Below, piece after piece: positions 16,446-26,582 of a DNA stretch of 50,210 bases. The DNA comes from an uncultured Oceanobacter sp. Its GTDB lineage: Bacteria; Pseudomonadota; Gammaproteobacteria; Pseudomonadales; Oceanobacteraceae. The notes beneath the pieces were generated by a model. That model saw only the letters and a program-made list of their open reading frames with translations. It had not been told where the DNA came from and did not search any database. The position numbers and the translations under genes were made by a program. Each line of letters begins with the position of its first letter. The stretch's first letter is position 1. The DNA lies in NCBI GenBank assembly GCA_913061185.1, contig CAJXTI010000023.1, positions 1 through 50,210 on the forward strand. The letters are read 5' to 3'.

Positions 16446-17549
16446 TCAGAACTTCAGCACAATACCGGCAGAGACAGCCTGAGGGTCGTTGCCCGCCGTC
16501 GTTTTCAACTCATCATTCACACCACCGTCAACGCCCTGATAACGGGCATTGGCATCGTTCGCCGTACGGGTATAAACGGCATAGGTTTTCAGTACTTTGG
16601 ACATCGAGCGCTCAACGCCCAAAGACGTCATAACGGCACCGGTATCGTCGCTGCCCTTGTAGCTCTCTGCTACAAATACACTGCCAATCCATTTGAACGA
16701 GCCGTCTTTTAATGCCAGCTGAGCTCCCCAGGCCTTACGATCCAGATCGCCAGATTTACGCAGGTTTTCAGCCAGCACTACCCCGCTCCAGTCCCCCTGC
16801 TTGTATTGAGTCGCCGCACGGGTGAGATGCATATTGGCGCTAGCACCATTTTTCCAGTAATCATGCGCCAGCGCTGCCACCAGACCGCCCTGCTTCCAGG
16901 TCACGCCCATGGCAGCAAATCCGGCATCGTTATTATCAACCGTGCCTTTACTGTCAGTGGCCTCTGCCGAATACTGCGCCGACAACGCGACCTTGCTGCG
17001 ACCGCTCTCGACATAGTAGGTACCCAGCAGCATATTCGCGACGCGCTTGTCCGCTTTATTGCCAGACGTAGCACCAGCACCCATGATGGCGCGACGATCG
17101 GCTACGGTATCACCCAGCATCGCCAATCCCCCCACAGACTTCGCCAGGGTATCGTGGTAACCCGCCTTCACTTCCCAGCGGGTAACGCCTTTTTCCAACC
17201 CTCTCAGTCCCAGATACGAGTTACGCGTGGCGAAGGTATCACCATCATGGCCATCCAGATTGATTGTTTGTTCCAGTTGATAAAAGGCCACCAAGTCATC
17301 AACTCCTGTCGGTATTTCTCCCTTGAAACCAATACGCGACGAGTTGGAAGACAAACTGACATCGCCATCTGACAGACCACTGCCATTGTCGACCTCACTT
17401 GCGTCAACACCGGAGTCCATATAGCTCAACGCCAGGTGAAACTTGCCATACACTTCGAGGCTGCTTTCAGACACATCAACAGCATAGACATTTTGAGACA
17501 TAAAAAAACAACAGGCTGATACAGTCGTTGCTTGGAAAAGGAATTTCAT
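16446..17549 (-). CDS. Gram-negative general porin
   Basis: 367-residue outer-membrane porin. A signal peptide ends at VYA (about residue 23). The mature start (SSLEVYGKFHLALSYMD), SSNSSRIGFKGEIP, FYQLEQTINLDG and SYLGLRGLEKGVTRWEVKAG are classic trimeric-porin features, and the protein ends in KF. It is not obviously related to the alginate-type porin at 8872. The substrate is unknown. It stands alone, reading towards the Nif11 gene. Confidence 0.88.
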   Translation of the reverse strand: MKFLFQATTVSACCFFMSQNVYAVDVSESSLEVYGKFHLALSYMDSGVDASEVDNGSGLSDGDVSLSSNSSRIGFKGEIPTGVDDLVAFYQLEQTINLDGHDGDTFATRNSYLGLRGLEKGVTRWEVKAGYHDTLAKSVGGLAMLGDTVADRRAIMGAGATSGNKADKRVANMLLGTYYVESGRSKVALSAQYSAEATDSKGTVDNNDAGFAAMGVTWKQGGLVAALAHDYWKNGASANMHLTRAATQYKQGDWSGVVLAENLRKSGDLDRKAWGAQLALKDGSFKWIGSVFVAESYKGSDDTGAVMTSLGVERSMSKVLKTYAVYTRTANDANARYQGVDGGVNDELKTTAGNDPQAVSAGIVLKF

Positions 17550-18129
17550 AGAAGGGAGGTTCCAGATTTACTCGAGGGGCCGTAACGGATTTAGTTATCA
17601 AGAGAAACCAGACCAGTATCTTCAGGACACTCAGTCGTGCTACAGAACCAGCCTTGCCTGACGGGTCTGTACCCTGACAGCGAATGACAAACGCAAGTAA
17701 CCTTGACCAGTAACACACCCAAGCACGTCATTGATCACAAGATCAGCCATTCTTCAGATTGGTGGTCGATTTCTCAGGGGCGGCATTGTCATCCAAAAGA
17801 CATAAATATGAAATATTTATGCAATCAATTTGTCATAAAAAGAGACTTCTTGACTTTTCTGCAGCCAATCACGGACACGATTGCCGTTCAGCGGCCCGGA
17901 TGGTGACAATGGCATAAGAAGGGAAAAATAAAGCCAGGTGGGCGGAGAATGAAAAGACAAGATAACAGCGAAAACCGCAAGACACTGACCCGGGTACCGG
18001 ATCATGCGCTGGTAATATTCAACCAGCCAGTCCCGTCAGAGAATAAATACACTGTCATTTCCAGATGCCAGCCAGGCTACATCGACCTGATAGCTGACTG
18101 GCACTGGTATCATGACAGCCGCTACCGAA
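17550..18129. other. Intergenic region, no confident gene
   Basis: 580 bp between two leftward genes, which must contain the porin promoter. The clearest structure is an AT-rich perfect inverted repeat at 17801-17821. Short open frames here lack ribosome-binding sites and recognisable domains. Confidence 0.5.
17801..17821. repeat. AT-rich palindrome, possible operator
   Basis: CATAAATAT (17801-17809), spacer GAA, ATATTTATG (17813-17821): perfect 9-bp arms, about 250 bp upstream of the porin start. It could be a regulator site; none is identified. Confidence 0.4.
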
Positions 18130-18717
18130 TTACCGGGTAACACCCAACGCTGCCAGCAACTCCTTATCCGAGAAGATATGTCCCCATACCTTGTCGAGGG
18201 CTTCGTTCACCCACTCCTGGTTATAACTGGCGACCGGCGCAGCCACCACAGAACGGCTCTCGTTAAGTTGGTAAGGTTTGCTGAACTGACGTGGGCCATC
18301 AATGACGGTAACACTCAGTTTCAGATCAAATGAACATTTCGAGACGATCACGCCTTCGTTACACTCATACTTGAACGTATTGATATCAAGCTGGAATTTC
18401 AGTGGATCCAACGTACTGCTGCCACCAAACCCCAGCTCTGCCAACGTGGTTTTCAAACGTTTGGTCAGTGTTTCATACAGTGCGATATCCACCATCAGCG
18501 GCGAATTTTCTGGTAAACGACCACCCCGATAGCCAATCAGGTCATCATCAACACCCCGGTCGTCCAGCACCCGCACCAGAGCATTACGGTCGGCACTGAG
18601 CTGGCCACTGCCAACGTCACTGCGGTCGTTCAGTTCAATCACCTGAGGCGACAGCACACAGCCACTCAAGCCTGCGACCAACGCCGCAACACACATTATT
18701 CTTGTCATTCCAAACAT
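18130..18717 (-). CDS. YajG-like lipoprotein
   Basis: 195-residue predicted lipoprotein: a short signal with lipobox LSGC (Cys near residue 20), then a YajG-family body (IELNDRSDVGSGQLSADRN, ALYETLTKRLKTTLAELGF). The frame opens further upstream inside yaaA, but the ATG at 18717 is preceded by GGAG and directly follows the yaaA stop, so translational coupling with yaaA is likely. Localisation is inner or outer membrane; biochemical function is unknown. Confidence 0.8.
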   Translation of the reverse strand: MFGMTRIMCVAALVAGLSGCVLSPQVIELNDRSDVGSGQLSADRNALVRVLDDRGVDDDLIGYRGGRLPENSPLMVDIALYETLTKRLKTTLAELGFGGSSTLDPLKFQLDINTFKYECNEGVIVSKCSFDLKLSVTVIDGPRQFSKPYQLNESRSVVAAPVASYNQEWVNEALDKVWGHIFSDKELLAALGVTR

Positions 18718-18718
18718 C

Positions 18719-19507
18719 TTACTTCTCCGGCAGGTCGGCTTCGCGACGATTAAAAACCCAAGTATTGCCCTGGGAGTCTTGCGGGCTGTAACGGTATCCG
18801 GCCATATCAAATGCCTTTAGTTCGGCGGCATGGTCGATACGATGATTGATCAGATAACGAGTCATCAATCCTCGGGCTTTTTTGGCATAAAAACTGATAA
18901 TTTTGAACTGGCCGTTCTTTTCGTCTTTAAAGACCGGTGTGATCAGTTCCGCATTCAGTTTTTTGCTTTGTACCGATTTGAAATATTCGTTCGACGCCAG
19001 ATTAACCACCACCTGACTGCGGTGCTCGGCCAGCTCACCGTTGAGGGCATCGGTGATACGTCCACCCCAGAATTCGTACAGATCCTTGCCCCGGCTATTC
19101 TTCAGTCTGGTGCCCATTTCCAACCGATAAGGAGCCATCAGATCCAGCGGTTTGAGCATACCGTACAAGCCACTCAACATACGGATATGCTGCTGGGCAA
19201 AGTCGAGATCATCCTGCGACAAGGTTTCAGCTGCCAGCCCGGTGTAGACGTCGCCTTTGAAGGCTAAAAACGCCTGTTTGGCATTGGCTTCCGACAGAGG
19301 CAGAGACCAGCTGGAATAACGTTCCACGTTTAATTCCGCCAGCTTGCTACTCAGCCCCATAAGACCACTGATTTCTTCCGCAGAGTACATTCGCAACACA
19401 TCAATCAGCTCAGCCGACTCGTCCAGAAAGCCCGCTTGGCTGGTACGCCGAGTGGTCGCAGGGGTTTCGTAGTCGAGCGTCTTGGCCGGCGATAATAACG
19501 TCAACAT
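18719..19507 (-). CDS. yaaA: Peroxide stress protein YaaA
   Basis: 262-residue YaaA (UPF0246) protein, which in E. coli limits intracellular iron and protects DNA under hydrogen peroxide. [41 protein letters not shown] and [12 protein letters not shown] are near-invariant family segments. The start at 19507 matches the family; upstream in-frame codons add a Cys-rich stretch that does not belong. It is cotranscribed with the downstream lipoprotein gene. Confidence 0.93.
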   Translation of the reverse strand: MLTLLSPAKTLDYETPATTRRTSQAGFLDESAELIDVLRMYSAEEISGLMGLSSKLAELNVERYSSWSLPLSEANAKQAFLAFKGDVYTGLAAETLSQDDLDFAQQHIRMLSGLYGMLKPLDLMAPYRLEMGTRLKNSRGKDLYEFWGGRITDALNGELAEHRSQVVVNLASNEYFKSVQSKKLNAELITPVFKDEKNGQFKIISFYAKKARGLMTRYLINHRIDHAAELKAFDMAGYRYSPQDSQGNTWVFNRREADLPEK

Positions 19508-19912
19508 GGCGTAAGCATATCCATCTAAATAAGCAGAGCGGACGATAATACCGGCGCAACCGCTGCAACCCAAGCATTCACGATGGCTGAGAGCGGCAGT
19601 TTTTTCGATCCATATAATAGCATTCCACTATAAGACCCTGCTGTTTGTTAGTTTTTCACCCGACTGTTCACAAATCCACCGTGTGCTACAATCCGCCGCT
19701 TTCCTGAACATCGGCCATGCCAGACGCCGTTGTCTGTACCGCCTGATGTGTTTGCCCTTGTGCATCCACGCCGGGGTCCCGAGTCAACGATGGCCCAGCC
19801 TGAGCAACTGCTTATACAGGCATGGCTTCTATTCCAGTCTGGCAGGCGTTAACCGGAACCAACGCGCACTCGCAGCGGCTCCACACGGTAAGAAAGCAAG
19901 AGGGTTTACCCA
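19508..19912. other. Divergent yaaA/purE intergenic region
   Basis: About 400 bp with no gene I can support. No PurR operator, riboswitch fold or repeat was recognised. Promoters for yaaA and purE must lie here. Confidence 0.5.
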
Positions 19913-20407
19913 ATGACAGTACAGGTTGGCATCATCATGGGATCCAAGAGTGATTGGCCCACCATGCAACACGCCGCCGAGATGCTTGATTCTCTGGGCG
20001 TTGCCTATGAAGTCAAAGTGGTGTCTGCACACCGTACGCCGGATTTGCTGTTTGATTACGCCAAAACCGCCCAGGCACGGGGCCTCAAGGTACTGATTGC
20101 CGGTGCTGGCGGTGCTGCTCACCTGCCGGGTATGGCAGCGTCGCAGACGTCTTTGCCAGTACTTGGCGTGCCGGTCAAATCCCGCGCCCTGAATGGCCTC
20201 GATTCATTGCTGTCCATTGTGCAGATGCCCGGTGGTATTGCCGTTGGCACCTTGGCGATTGGCGATGCCGGAGCCAAAAACGCCGGCTTGCTGGCTGCCC
20301 AGATTCTCGCCACCAGTGATCACGAGCTGCTCAAGCGTGTGGATGCGTTCCGCGCCCAACAGACGGAAACCATCCTCTCCGAGCCAGACCCGCGAGACGC
20401 GTTCTGA
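19913..20407 (+). CDS. purE: N5-CAIR mutase, catalytic subunit PurE
   Basis: 164-residue class I PurE, which converts N5-carboxyaminoimidazole ribonucleotide to CAIR in de novo purine synthesis. Active-site motifs are [20 protein letters not shown] and [12 protein letters not shown]. Its partner purK follows, separated by a terminator-like hairpin, so purK may be partly uncoupled from purE. Confidence 0.96.
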   Translation: MTVQVGIIMGSKSDWPTMQHAAEMLDSLGVAYEVKVVSAHRTPDLLFDYAKTAQARGLKVLIAGAGGAAHLPGMAASQTSLPVLGVPVKSRALNGLDSLLSIVQMPGGIAVGTLAIGDAGAKNAGLLAAQILATSDHELLKRVDAFRAQQTETILSEPDPRDAF

Positions 20408-20450
20408 GCGAGCAGGTAAACTCTCCGATTATTCGGTTATAAATCCCGTG

Positions 20451-20480
20451 AAAGCGGCCACTTAATGGCCGCTTTTATTG
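20451..20480 (+). terminator. Terminator between purE and purK
   Basis: AAAGCGGCCA (20451-20460) and TGGCCGCTTT (20466-20475) form a perfect 10-bp stem around CTTAA, followed by a short T-rich stretch. It lies 43 bp before the purK ATG, so purK probably needs read-through or its own promoter. Confidence 0.7.
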
Positions 20481-20522
20481 TTTGAAAGCACGCGATATTC
20501 GCCAGACCAAGGTAGCAAATTT

Positions 20523-21593
20523 ATGAACATCGGCATTCTGGGCAACGGCCAGCTGGGCCAGATGCTGGCCGCCAGCATCTCCGACCTGAGCGACATTCAG
20601 GTCAGTCTCTATGACTTGCGCGCCCACTCCGACGCAACACTGCAGACATTTATTGCATCGGTCGATTTAATCTCATACGAGACCGAGAATATCCCGGCCG
20701 CCATCGTCAGTCAGCTCGAAAGCTGTGCCGACAAGCTGTTCCCCGGCCTGGATGCACTCAAAACCTTTCAGAATCGTTTGCTGGAAAAAAACGCCCTGCG
20801 TGCGGCTGGCATAACCACGGCGGAATTCGCAGCGGTCAACTCTCTCGATGACCTGAAAGCCGCCATTACCACGCTGGGTTTACCGATTGTATTAAAGACC
20901 ACCACCGAAGGTTACGACGGCAAGGGCCAATACGTGCTCCGGACAGCCGCAGACGCGGAACCGGCCTGGGCAAGCATAGGCAATCGCGAGCTGATCGCCG
21001 AAGCCTTTGTGCCCTTTACACGGGAAACGTCCGTCATCGCCAGTCGAGACCGGGACGGCAACCTGGTGATCTGGCCAATGACCGAAAACGTTCACCACGA
21101 CGGTATCTTGCGCTATTCACTCTATCCGGCTGCCGACGTCAGTGACGCCAAAACAGAGCAGGCCCAACAGTACATTCGTCAGCTGGCAGACAGCCTTGAT
21201 TACGTCGGCACCCTCACGCTGGAACTGTTTGACACCGATACCGGACTGGTTGCCAACGAAGTTGCTCCCCGAGTTCACAACTCCGGGCACTGGTCGATTG
21301 AAGGTGCCGCAACCAGCCAGTTCCGCAACCATATGCTGGCTGTCGCCGGTAAACCGCTGGGAAGTACTCACTCCCGTTACCCCGCCGTTGCCATGCTCAA
21401 CGTGATCAGCGACGAAGCACCCACCGAGGCTGCCACGGGTCTCACGAATGCCTTTGTCCATTCCTACGGCAAAGAAGCCCGACCAGCCCGTAAACTCGGA
21501 CACGTCACGGTGGTAGCCAACAGCACCACCGAGCGCGACAATACCATCACGCAACTGGCCGGGCTGATGCCTGCCGGTGTGTGGCAGCACTAA
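20523..21593 (+). CDS. purK: 5-(carboxyamino)imidazole ribonucleotide synthase
   Basis: 356-residue ATP-grasp enzyme making N5-CAIR from AIR, bicarbonate and ATP. N-terminal GILGNGQLGQMLA, ATP-grasp segments KTTTEGYDGKGQYV and the terminal catalytic part NEVAPRVHNSGHW are clear. The ATG at 20523 with an AAGG upstream begins exactly at the conserved domain; an earlier TTG at 20478 would start inside the terminator. Confidence 0.95.
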   Translation: MNIGILGNGQLGQMLAASISDLSDIQVSLYDLRAHSDATLQTFIASVDLISYETENIPAAIVSQLESCADKLFPGLDALKTFQNRLLEKNALRAAGITTAEFAAVNSLDDLKAAITTLGLPIVLKTTTEGYDGKGQYVLRTAADAEPAWASIGNRELIAEAFVPFTRETSVIASRDRDGNLVIWPMTENVHHDGILRYSLYPAADVSDAKTEQAQQYIRQLADSLDYVGTLTLELFDTDTGLVANEVAPRVHNSGHWSIEGAATSQFRNHMLAVAGKPLGSTHSRYPAVAMLNVISDEAPTEAATGLTNAFVHSYGKEARPARKLGHVTVVANSTTERDNTITQLAGLMPAGVWQH

Positions 21594-21605
21594 CAGGGAA
21601 TCTCC

Positions 21606-22160
21606 ATGGCCAAGTCACTGCAAGAACAAATGCTGGAAATGGGTCTGGTTAACCAGAAAAAAGCCAAAAAAAATGCCAAGGAGCTGAAAAAGTCCGCGCA
21701 CCTGAAGCGCACCGGTAGTGAAGATGCACCGGAAGACACCCAGGCCAGCGCCGAAGCATCACGCAAGGCCAAGACGGAACGGGATCGCGAACTGAACCGC
21801 CAGAAAGAAGCCGAAGCCCAACAAAAAGCCATCTCGGCCCAGATTCGCCAGTTGATCCAGACCAATACCGTCGAGTGCGATGGCGATATCAAATACAACT
21901 TCCTGCACGACAAGAAGGTCAAGCAGATGTACGTCAATCAGGCAGTCTGGGATCGGCTCAGCCGTGGCCAGCTGGCGATTATCCTGTTCGAGCAAACCCG
22001 CCAGGGCCCTACCTACAAAGTGGTGCCATTACAGGTGGCGGAGAAAATCCGCCAACGGGCAGCCGATCACTACATTCTGATTGCAGAATCCGCTGGCGAA
22101 GAAATGGACGAAGATGATCCATACGCCGCCTACCAGATTCCTGACGATCTGATGTGGTAA
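21606..22160 (+). CDS. DUF2058 family protein (YaiL-like)
   Basis: 184-residue DUF2058 protein. It starts AKSLQEQMLEMGLVNQKKAKK, continues through a long charged coiled-coil-like helix (about residues 15-80), and ends with the globular region NTVECDGDIKYNFLHDKKVK and KVVPLQVAEKIRQR. Family members are described as nucleoprotein- or polynucleotide-associated, but no reaction is established. It starts 12 bp after purK, so cotranscription is likely. Confidence 0.85.
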   Translation: MAKSLQEQMLEMGLVNQKKAKKNAKELKKSAHLKRTGSEDAPEDTQASAEASRKAKTERDRELNRQKEAEAQQKAISAQIRQLIQTNTVECDGDIKYNFLHDKKVKQMYVNQAVWDRLSRGQLAIILFEQTRQGPTYKVVPLQVAEKIRQRAADHYILIAESAGEEMDEDDPYAAYQIPDDLMW

Positions 22161-22274
22161 AGGTGGTAAAGGTGGTAATAGCGGCGCAGTGTTTATGAGT
22201 GATCAACAAGCCTTTTGAGTCGATTATTAACACCCTGATGTTTATAGCTATGTATGCCCTACAGGAATTGAATC

Positions 22275-22595
22275 ATGTACATCACCACCACCCCGAATAT
22301 CGAAGGCAAAACCATTACCTCCTATCGCGGCATCGTGGCCGGAGAAACCGTACTCGGCGCAAACATCTTCAAGGATCTGTTTGCCGGTATTCGCGACATT
22401 GTCGGTGGCCGCTCCGCTACCTATGAAAAGGAGCTGCAAAAAGCCCGTGATATTGCCTTGCAAGAACTGCAACAACGCGCTGCCGAGCTGGGAGCCAACG
22501 CGGTGGTTGGCGTTGATATCGACTATGAAGTCATGGGTAAAACCAACGGCATGCTGATGGTTTCTGCCAGCGGCACGGCAGTGGTGGTTGAATAA
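22275..22595 (+). CDS. ybjQ: YbjQ family protein (UPF0145)
   Basis: 106-residue heavy-metal-binding-domain protein of the YbjQ/UPF0145 family. [38 protein letters not shown] and [14 protein letters not shown] are diagnostic. The fold forms a small pentameric barrel; its cellular role is unknown. It is the last gene of a rightward run beginning at purE. Confidence 0.9.
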   Translation: MYITTTPNIEGKTITSYRGIVAGETVLGANIFKDLFAGIRDIVGGRSATYEKELQKARDIALQELQQRAAELGANAVVGVDIDYEVMGKTNGMLMVSASGTAVVVE

Positions 22596-22668
22596 TCACC
22601 AGCGATAGTCTGACTTGTCCGTAACACTCTCCATCCAGAAGCCAACCGGAGCGTGTTACCGGCAGGTA

Positions 22669-23433
22669 TCAGAGCCAGTCACCCAGCAGCAACTTGACGG
22701 CCACCACCAGCGTGACCCCTTCGTACAGACGTTTGATGGTGCGATTACCCGCCTTGATCGACGAATTCGCACCCAGATAACCACCAATAACAGAACCCAG
22801 CAACAATGCTGGCAGCCAGCTCCACTGCACCTCCGCTACCGTTCCCATAGTGATTGCCCCCGCTCCATTCCAGCCGAGACCAACCGCCACCAGCGTATGC
22901 GCCACCGCACGTTTGTATTCCAGCCCGAACCAGTACACCAGCCACAAGGTCACAAACAGGCCACTGCCCGCCGACAAGGCACCGTTCATAATGCCGATCA
23001 GCAGCAAACCCAACGCTCCCAGCACCATACCGGGGATATCGCGATGACGTAACTCCGCTGCCATGCCCAGCTGGGGTTTGAACATCGAATAAGCCGACAA
23101 CGATAACATCAGCACTGCCAGTGCGATTTCTGCCGGGCGATCGGCAATGCCGAGAATCAACAGCGCACCGCCGACAACACCAGGAACACCTGCCACTACC
23201 ACCAGCGCCAGCAACCAGGGTTGAAGGTGCCCTTCCCGCAGGTGCCGACCTGTCGCCCCCACTCCCAATGCGACCGTCGCCACCTTGTGGGTCGCCAGTG
23301 CCAATGGAAACGGCAACCCCAGAAAGATCAGCATGGGGAGTTGAATCAAGCCTGCCCCACCACCCGCAAGCGCCGAAAACCAGTTGGCGACCACCGCCAG
23401 TACCAGCAGAATAACGTGTTCAATATAATCCAT
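22669..23433 (-). CDS. TauE/SafE family membrane permease
   Basis: 254-residue integral membrane protein of about 8 helices. The duplicated family motif appears as AGGGAGLIQLPMLIFLGLP (N-terminal half) and GALSAGSGLFVTLWLVYWFG (C-terminal half). Family members export sulfite, sulfoacetate or other organosulfur anions, but specificity cannot be read here. It is convergent with ybjQ. Confidence 0.88.
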   Translation of the reverse strand: MDYIEHVILLVLAVVANWFSALAGGGAGLIQLPMLIFLGLPFPLALATHKVATVALGVGATGRHLREGHLQPWLLALVVVAGVPGVVGGALLILGIADRPAEIALAVLMLSLSAYSMFKPQLGMAAELRHRDIPGMVLGALGLLLIGIMNGALSAGSGLFVTLWLVYWFGLEYKRAVAHTLVAVGLGWNGAGAITMGTVAEVQWSWLPALLLGSVIGGYLGANSSIKAGNRTIKRLYEGVTLVVAVKLLLGDWL

Positions 23434-23503
23434 GGGTAATACACTGTCAGAGAGTAACGCAAATGCCTACCGTCATTTGCCTTGAACAGACCAGAGGAAT
23501 GTT

Positions 23504-23746
23504 ATGACATACGCGCTTTACTACTACGATAGCTGCCCGTTTTGCCAGATGGTGCTGCGCACCCTGCCGGGTTTGAATGTGGATGTTGAGAAATGCAATG
23601 TGCAGAAAAATCCGGCCTACCGGAAGCAACAACAGCAAGCCACCGGCCGCACCACGGTTCCCTGCCTGCTCATCACCAGTGAACAGGGCAAGGAAGAATG
23701 GATGTTCGAGTCAGCCGACATTATGACTTACCTGCAGTCCCTGTAA
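23504..23746 (+). CDS. Small glutaredoxin-like protein
   Basis: 80-residue thioredoxin-fold protein: YYYDSCPFCQMVLRTL places the dithiol active site CPFC at residues 11-14, TTVPCL supplies the cis-proline, and the end (FESADIMTYLQSL) matches glutaredoxin/GST-N domains. The ribosome-binding site is AGAGGAA. Its last 26 bp overlap the end of the convergent riboflavin synthase gene. Confidence 0.85.
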   Translation: MTYALYYYDSCPFCQMVLRTLPGLNVDVEKCNVQKNPAYRKQQQQATGRTTVPCLLITSEQGKEEWMFESADIMTYLQSL

Positions 23747-24365
23747 GCTGGCTCAATACCGCTGGATCCGCCAGCATCCGGGTCACGGTATCCACCACTG
23801 CCTGGGTTTGCGGATCCACTTCCAGATTAATGGCATCCCCCACAGCGACCGAGCCAAAGGTGGTGACCTCTCGGGTCTCTGGTATCAGATGCACCGAAAA
23901 CCGGTCGCCTGCCACTTCCGCAATGGTCAGGCTACAGCCATTCAGCGCGACATAGCCCTTGTCCAGCAAGTAAGGTAACAATGCCGCCGGACGCTCAAAC
24001 CAGAGCACCAGATTATTGACCGATTCCCGCCGTTCCAGAATACGTACCTGGGCCATGACATGGCCAGACAACAAGTGGCCACCGATTTCATCACCGATAC
24101 GGGCGGCACGCTCAATATTCACCTCATCTCCGGCGGTCACGCTGCCAAGATTGGTAACGGCCAATGTCTGGCCAATCGCATCAAAACTGACAGCGGCACC
24201 ATCCAGTGCCCGTACCGTCAGACAAGTACCGTTTAACGCAACCGATGCACCGGTTTGCAGGCCCTGTCGTAACGCTTCCGGAAACAGCAGCGTAAACGTG
24301 GCAAAATCCTGCTGTTTATCGACCTGGGCAACGGCCAGCCGGGTTTGAACAATTCCAGTAAACAT
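23721..24365 (-). CDS. ribE: Riboflavin synthase, alpha subunit
   Basis: 214-residue enzyme that dismutates 6,7-dimethyl-8-ribityllumazine to riboflavin. The two tandem lumazine-binding repeats begin MFTGIVQT and FTLLFPEALRQGL, and second-repeat markers are GHLLSGHVM and YVALNGCSLTIAEV. It is monocistronic here; no FMN riboswitch was recognised upstream. Confidence 0.95.
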   Translation of the reverse strand: MFTGIVQTRLAVAQVDKQQDFATFTLLFPEALRQGLQTGASVALNGTCLTVRALDGAAVSFDAIGQTLAVTNLGSVTAGDEVNIERAARIGDEIGGHLLSGHVMAQVRILERRESVNNLVLWFERPAALLPYLLDKGYVALNGCSLTIAEVAGDRFSVHLIPETREVTTFGSVAVGDAINLEVDPQTQAVVDTVTRMLADPAVLSQLTGTAGKS

Positions 24366-24544
24366 AAGGCTCTCCTCAAATTTGCCAGAACATTATGCAC
24401 TATACTCTGGCTTTACCGGTACGCATGCGGGGCAGCCTCTTACGCATGTAAGGGAGTAAAAAGAATCACAGCAACCATCGCACCCCTGTCATCCGCACAT
24501 GTCAGGGTTAAAGAAAATGGTTTACGCCTGCACAGGGGAACGGC

Positions 24545-25705
24545 ATGAAGGTACAGAGGACTGGTCTGATATTGTCCGGCGGCGGTGCTCGGGCAGCGTA
24601 TCAGGTGGGCGTACTCAAGGCAGTACACGAAATTTTGCCCCGAGGTCACTACAACCCGTTTGATATTATTTCCGGTACATCCGCAGGCGCAATCAACGGT
24701 ATTGCACTGGCCAGTTACGCTGAAGATTATCGCCGTGGTATTCGTCACCTGGAACGCATCTGGCGTCATTTCACTTGCGACCAGATTTACCGCACCGATT
24801 TCTGGGGAATATCCCACTCCCTTGCCCGTATGAGTCGCAGCCTGATTATTGGCCGGGGCTACAAAAATGATCCGGTTTCGCTGCTCGACAATGAACCCTT
24901 ACGGGAGCTGCTCAACGAAGTCGTCAACTTCACCAGCATCCAGAAGGCCATCGATGACAACTACCTCTACGCCGTCGCCGTCAACTGCTCGGGCATCGAT
25001 AGTGGCGAGTCCACCAGCTTTTTTGAAGGACACCCGGATATTCAGGACTGGCAACGCCAACGTCGTGTCGGTGTACGTACCCGCCTGAGCTGTGACCACC
25101 TGCTGGCGTCATCAGCCATTCCCATGATCTTTCCCGCCGTGTTTCTCGGCGACCAGTATTATGCCGATGGCGCCGTACGACAGCTGGCCCCTATTAGCCC
25201 GGCGTTACACATGGGGGCAGAGAAAATAATGGTGATCGGCGTCAGCGCCATTGCCCACCGAAACAAGCCGGACATACCGGACGACATCTACCCCGCACCG
25301 GCCAAAATGATGGGCCATATGCTCAACGCTGCCTTTCTCGACAGCATGGAAACCGATATCGAACGTCTGTTACGTATTAACCAGACCTTGCAACACATAC
25401 CTAAATCCGTACGACAGCACTACGACATGGAACTACGGCCGGTACAGCTGCTCGATATCAGCCCCAGTGTCTCGCTCGACACACTGGCAGGAGAACACGC
25501 CCACGAGATGCCCAAGGCACTCAGAATGGTGCTCAACAGCCGCGGCAACAATCGCGGTAACGGCTCAGGTATTCTCAGTTATTTACTGTTTTCCGAGGGT
25601 TACTGCCGACGGCTGATTCAGTTAGGATTTGACGACGCCATGACCAAGCGCGCCGACATTCGCGACTTTTTCAGAGACCACTTTGATGACAGCCAACTCA
25701 ACTGA
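24545..25705 (+). CDS. Patatin-like phospholipase
   Basis: 386-residue lipid acyl hydrolase. It carries the oxyanion-hole loop [12 protein letters not shown] (residues 11-22), nucleophile elbow GTSAG with Ser46, and the catalytic Asp in [10 protein letters not shown]-terminal region of about 130 residues, including [22 protein letters not shown], is typical of the bacterial subgroup with a DUF3336-free short N-terminus. No signal peptide is seen, so it is probably cytoplasmic or membrane-associated. The ribosome-binding site is AGGGGAA. Its 3' end overlaps the sirtuin gene. Confidence 0.92.
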   Translation: MKVQRTGLILSGGGARAAYQVGVLKAVHEILPRGHYNPFDIISGTSAGAINGIALASYAEDYRRGIRHLERIWRHFTCDQIYRTDFWGISHSLARMSRSLIIGRGYKNDPVSLLDNEPLRELLNEVVNFTSIQKAIDDNYLYAVAVNCSGIDSGESTSFFEGHPDIQDWQRQRRVGVRTRLSCDHLLASSAIPMIFPAVFLGDQYYADGAVRQLAPISPALHMGAEKIMVIGVSAIAHRNKPDIPDDIYPAPAKMMGHMLNAAFLDSMETDIERLLRINQTLQHIPKSVRQHYDMELRPVQLLDISPSVSLDTLAGEHAHEMPKALRMVLNSRGNNRGNGSGILSYLLFSEGYCRRLIQLGFDDAMTKRADIRDFFRDHFDDSQLN

Positions 25706-26426
25706 TCGCCGGTTTGCCAACCGGTCAATACCACAACATATTGTGGTATTGACCGGAGCCGGCATTTCTGCCGAATCCGGTGTCCGTACCTTTCGCGATA
25801 ATGACGGCCTGTGGGAAAACCACCGCCTGGAGGATGTCGCCACCCCCGAAGCCTTCGAACGTGACGCCGAACTGGTGCAACGTTTTTACAACGCCCGCCG
25901 GGCGCAGCTGAACGAAGTACAACCAAATCCTGCTCATATCGCACTGGCCGAATTTGAACAGCGCTATAACGGCGACTTTTTACTGGTAACCCAAAACGTT
26001 GATGACCTCCACGAACGGGCTGGCAGCCAACACCTGTTGCATATGCACGGTGAACTGAAACGCGTACGCTGCACCCGCACCGAGCAGCTGTACGACATGG
26101 ATACCGACATCACCGCGACGACCTGCTGCGCATGCTGCAATGCTCCCAACCTGCGTCCACACATCGTCTGGTTTGGTGAGATGCCACTGTTTATGGATGA
26201 CATATTTCACGCCCTGGAGCAATGCGACCTGTTTATCAGTATCGGTACTTCCGGTCATGTCTACCCGGCGGCCGGTTTTGTCGAAGTGGCTGCCAATGCC
26301 GGAGCTCATACCATCGAAATCAACCTGGAACCCAGCCGTATCAAGGATAATTTTGCCGAGCATCTGTATGGCAAAGCGGGAGATGTCTTGCCCGGTTACC
26401 TGCAATCCCTGCTTGATGGTGAATAG
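25686..26426 (+). CDS. cobB: Sir2-family NAD-dependent protein deacylase
   Basis: 246-residue class III-type sirtuin removing acetyl or succinyl groups from lysine. [32 protein letters not shown], the catalytic His in LLHMHGEL, four clustered cysteines for zinc (CTRT then CCACC) and [13 protein letters not shown] are present. YNARR supplies the Tyr-x-x-Arg pair linked to succinyl/malonyl preference in E. coli CobB. It overlaps the patatin gene by 20 bp, which suggests translational coupling. The ATG at 25686 is chosen over a TTG one codon earlier. Confidence 0.93.
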   Translation: MTANSTDRRFANRSIPQHIVVLTGAGISAESGVRTFRDNDGLWENHRLEDVATPEAFERDAELVQRFYNARRAQLNEVQPNPAHIALAEFEQRYNGDFLLVTQNVDDLHERAGSQHLLHMHGELKRVRCTRTEQLYDMDTDITATTCCACCNAPNLRPHIVWFGEMPLFMDDIFHALEQCDLFISIGTSGHVYPAAGFVEVAANAGAHTIEINLEPSRIKDNFAEHLYGKAGDVLPGYLQSLLDGE

Positions 26427-26582
26427 TCGCGACAGACCCTGTCTTGCAAGCTTCAGTCTTGTATAAAGCCTCGGTATAGTTTACAAAATGTTAAATAAAA
26501 TCCATCTCAGGGTCGGAGTGATCGGCCTGGATGTTTATCGGATGAACGGCGGATTATTTCCGTTTTAATTGAAAGGTGTTTC

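Noticed and set aside
17949..18140. 63-codon rightward open frame
   Set aside because: Overlaps the end of the leftward YajG-like gene, has no domain and no start signal.
24366..24544. FMN riboswitch upstream of riboflavin synthase
   Set aside because: The conserved RFN-element segments are not present; only a small CTTAC-GCAT-GTAAG stem is seen.
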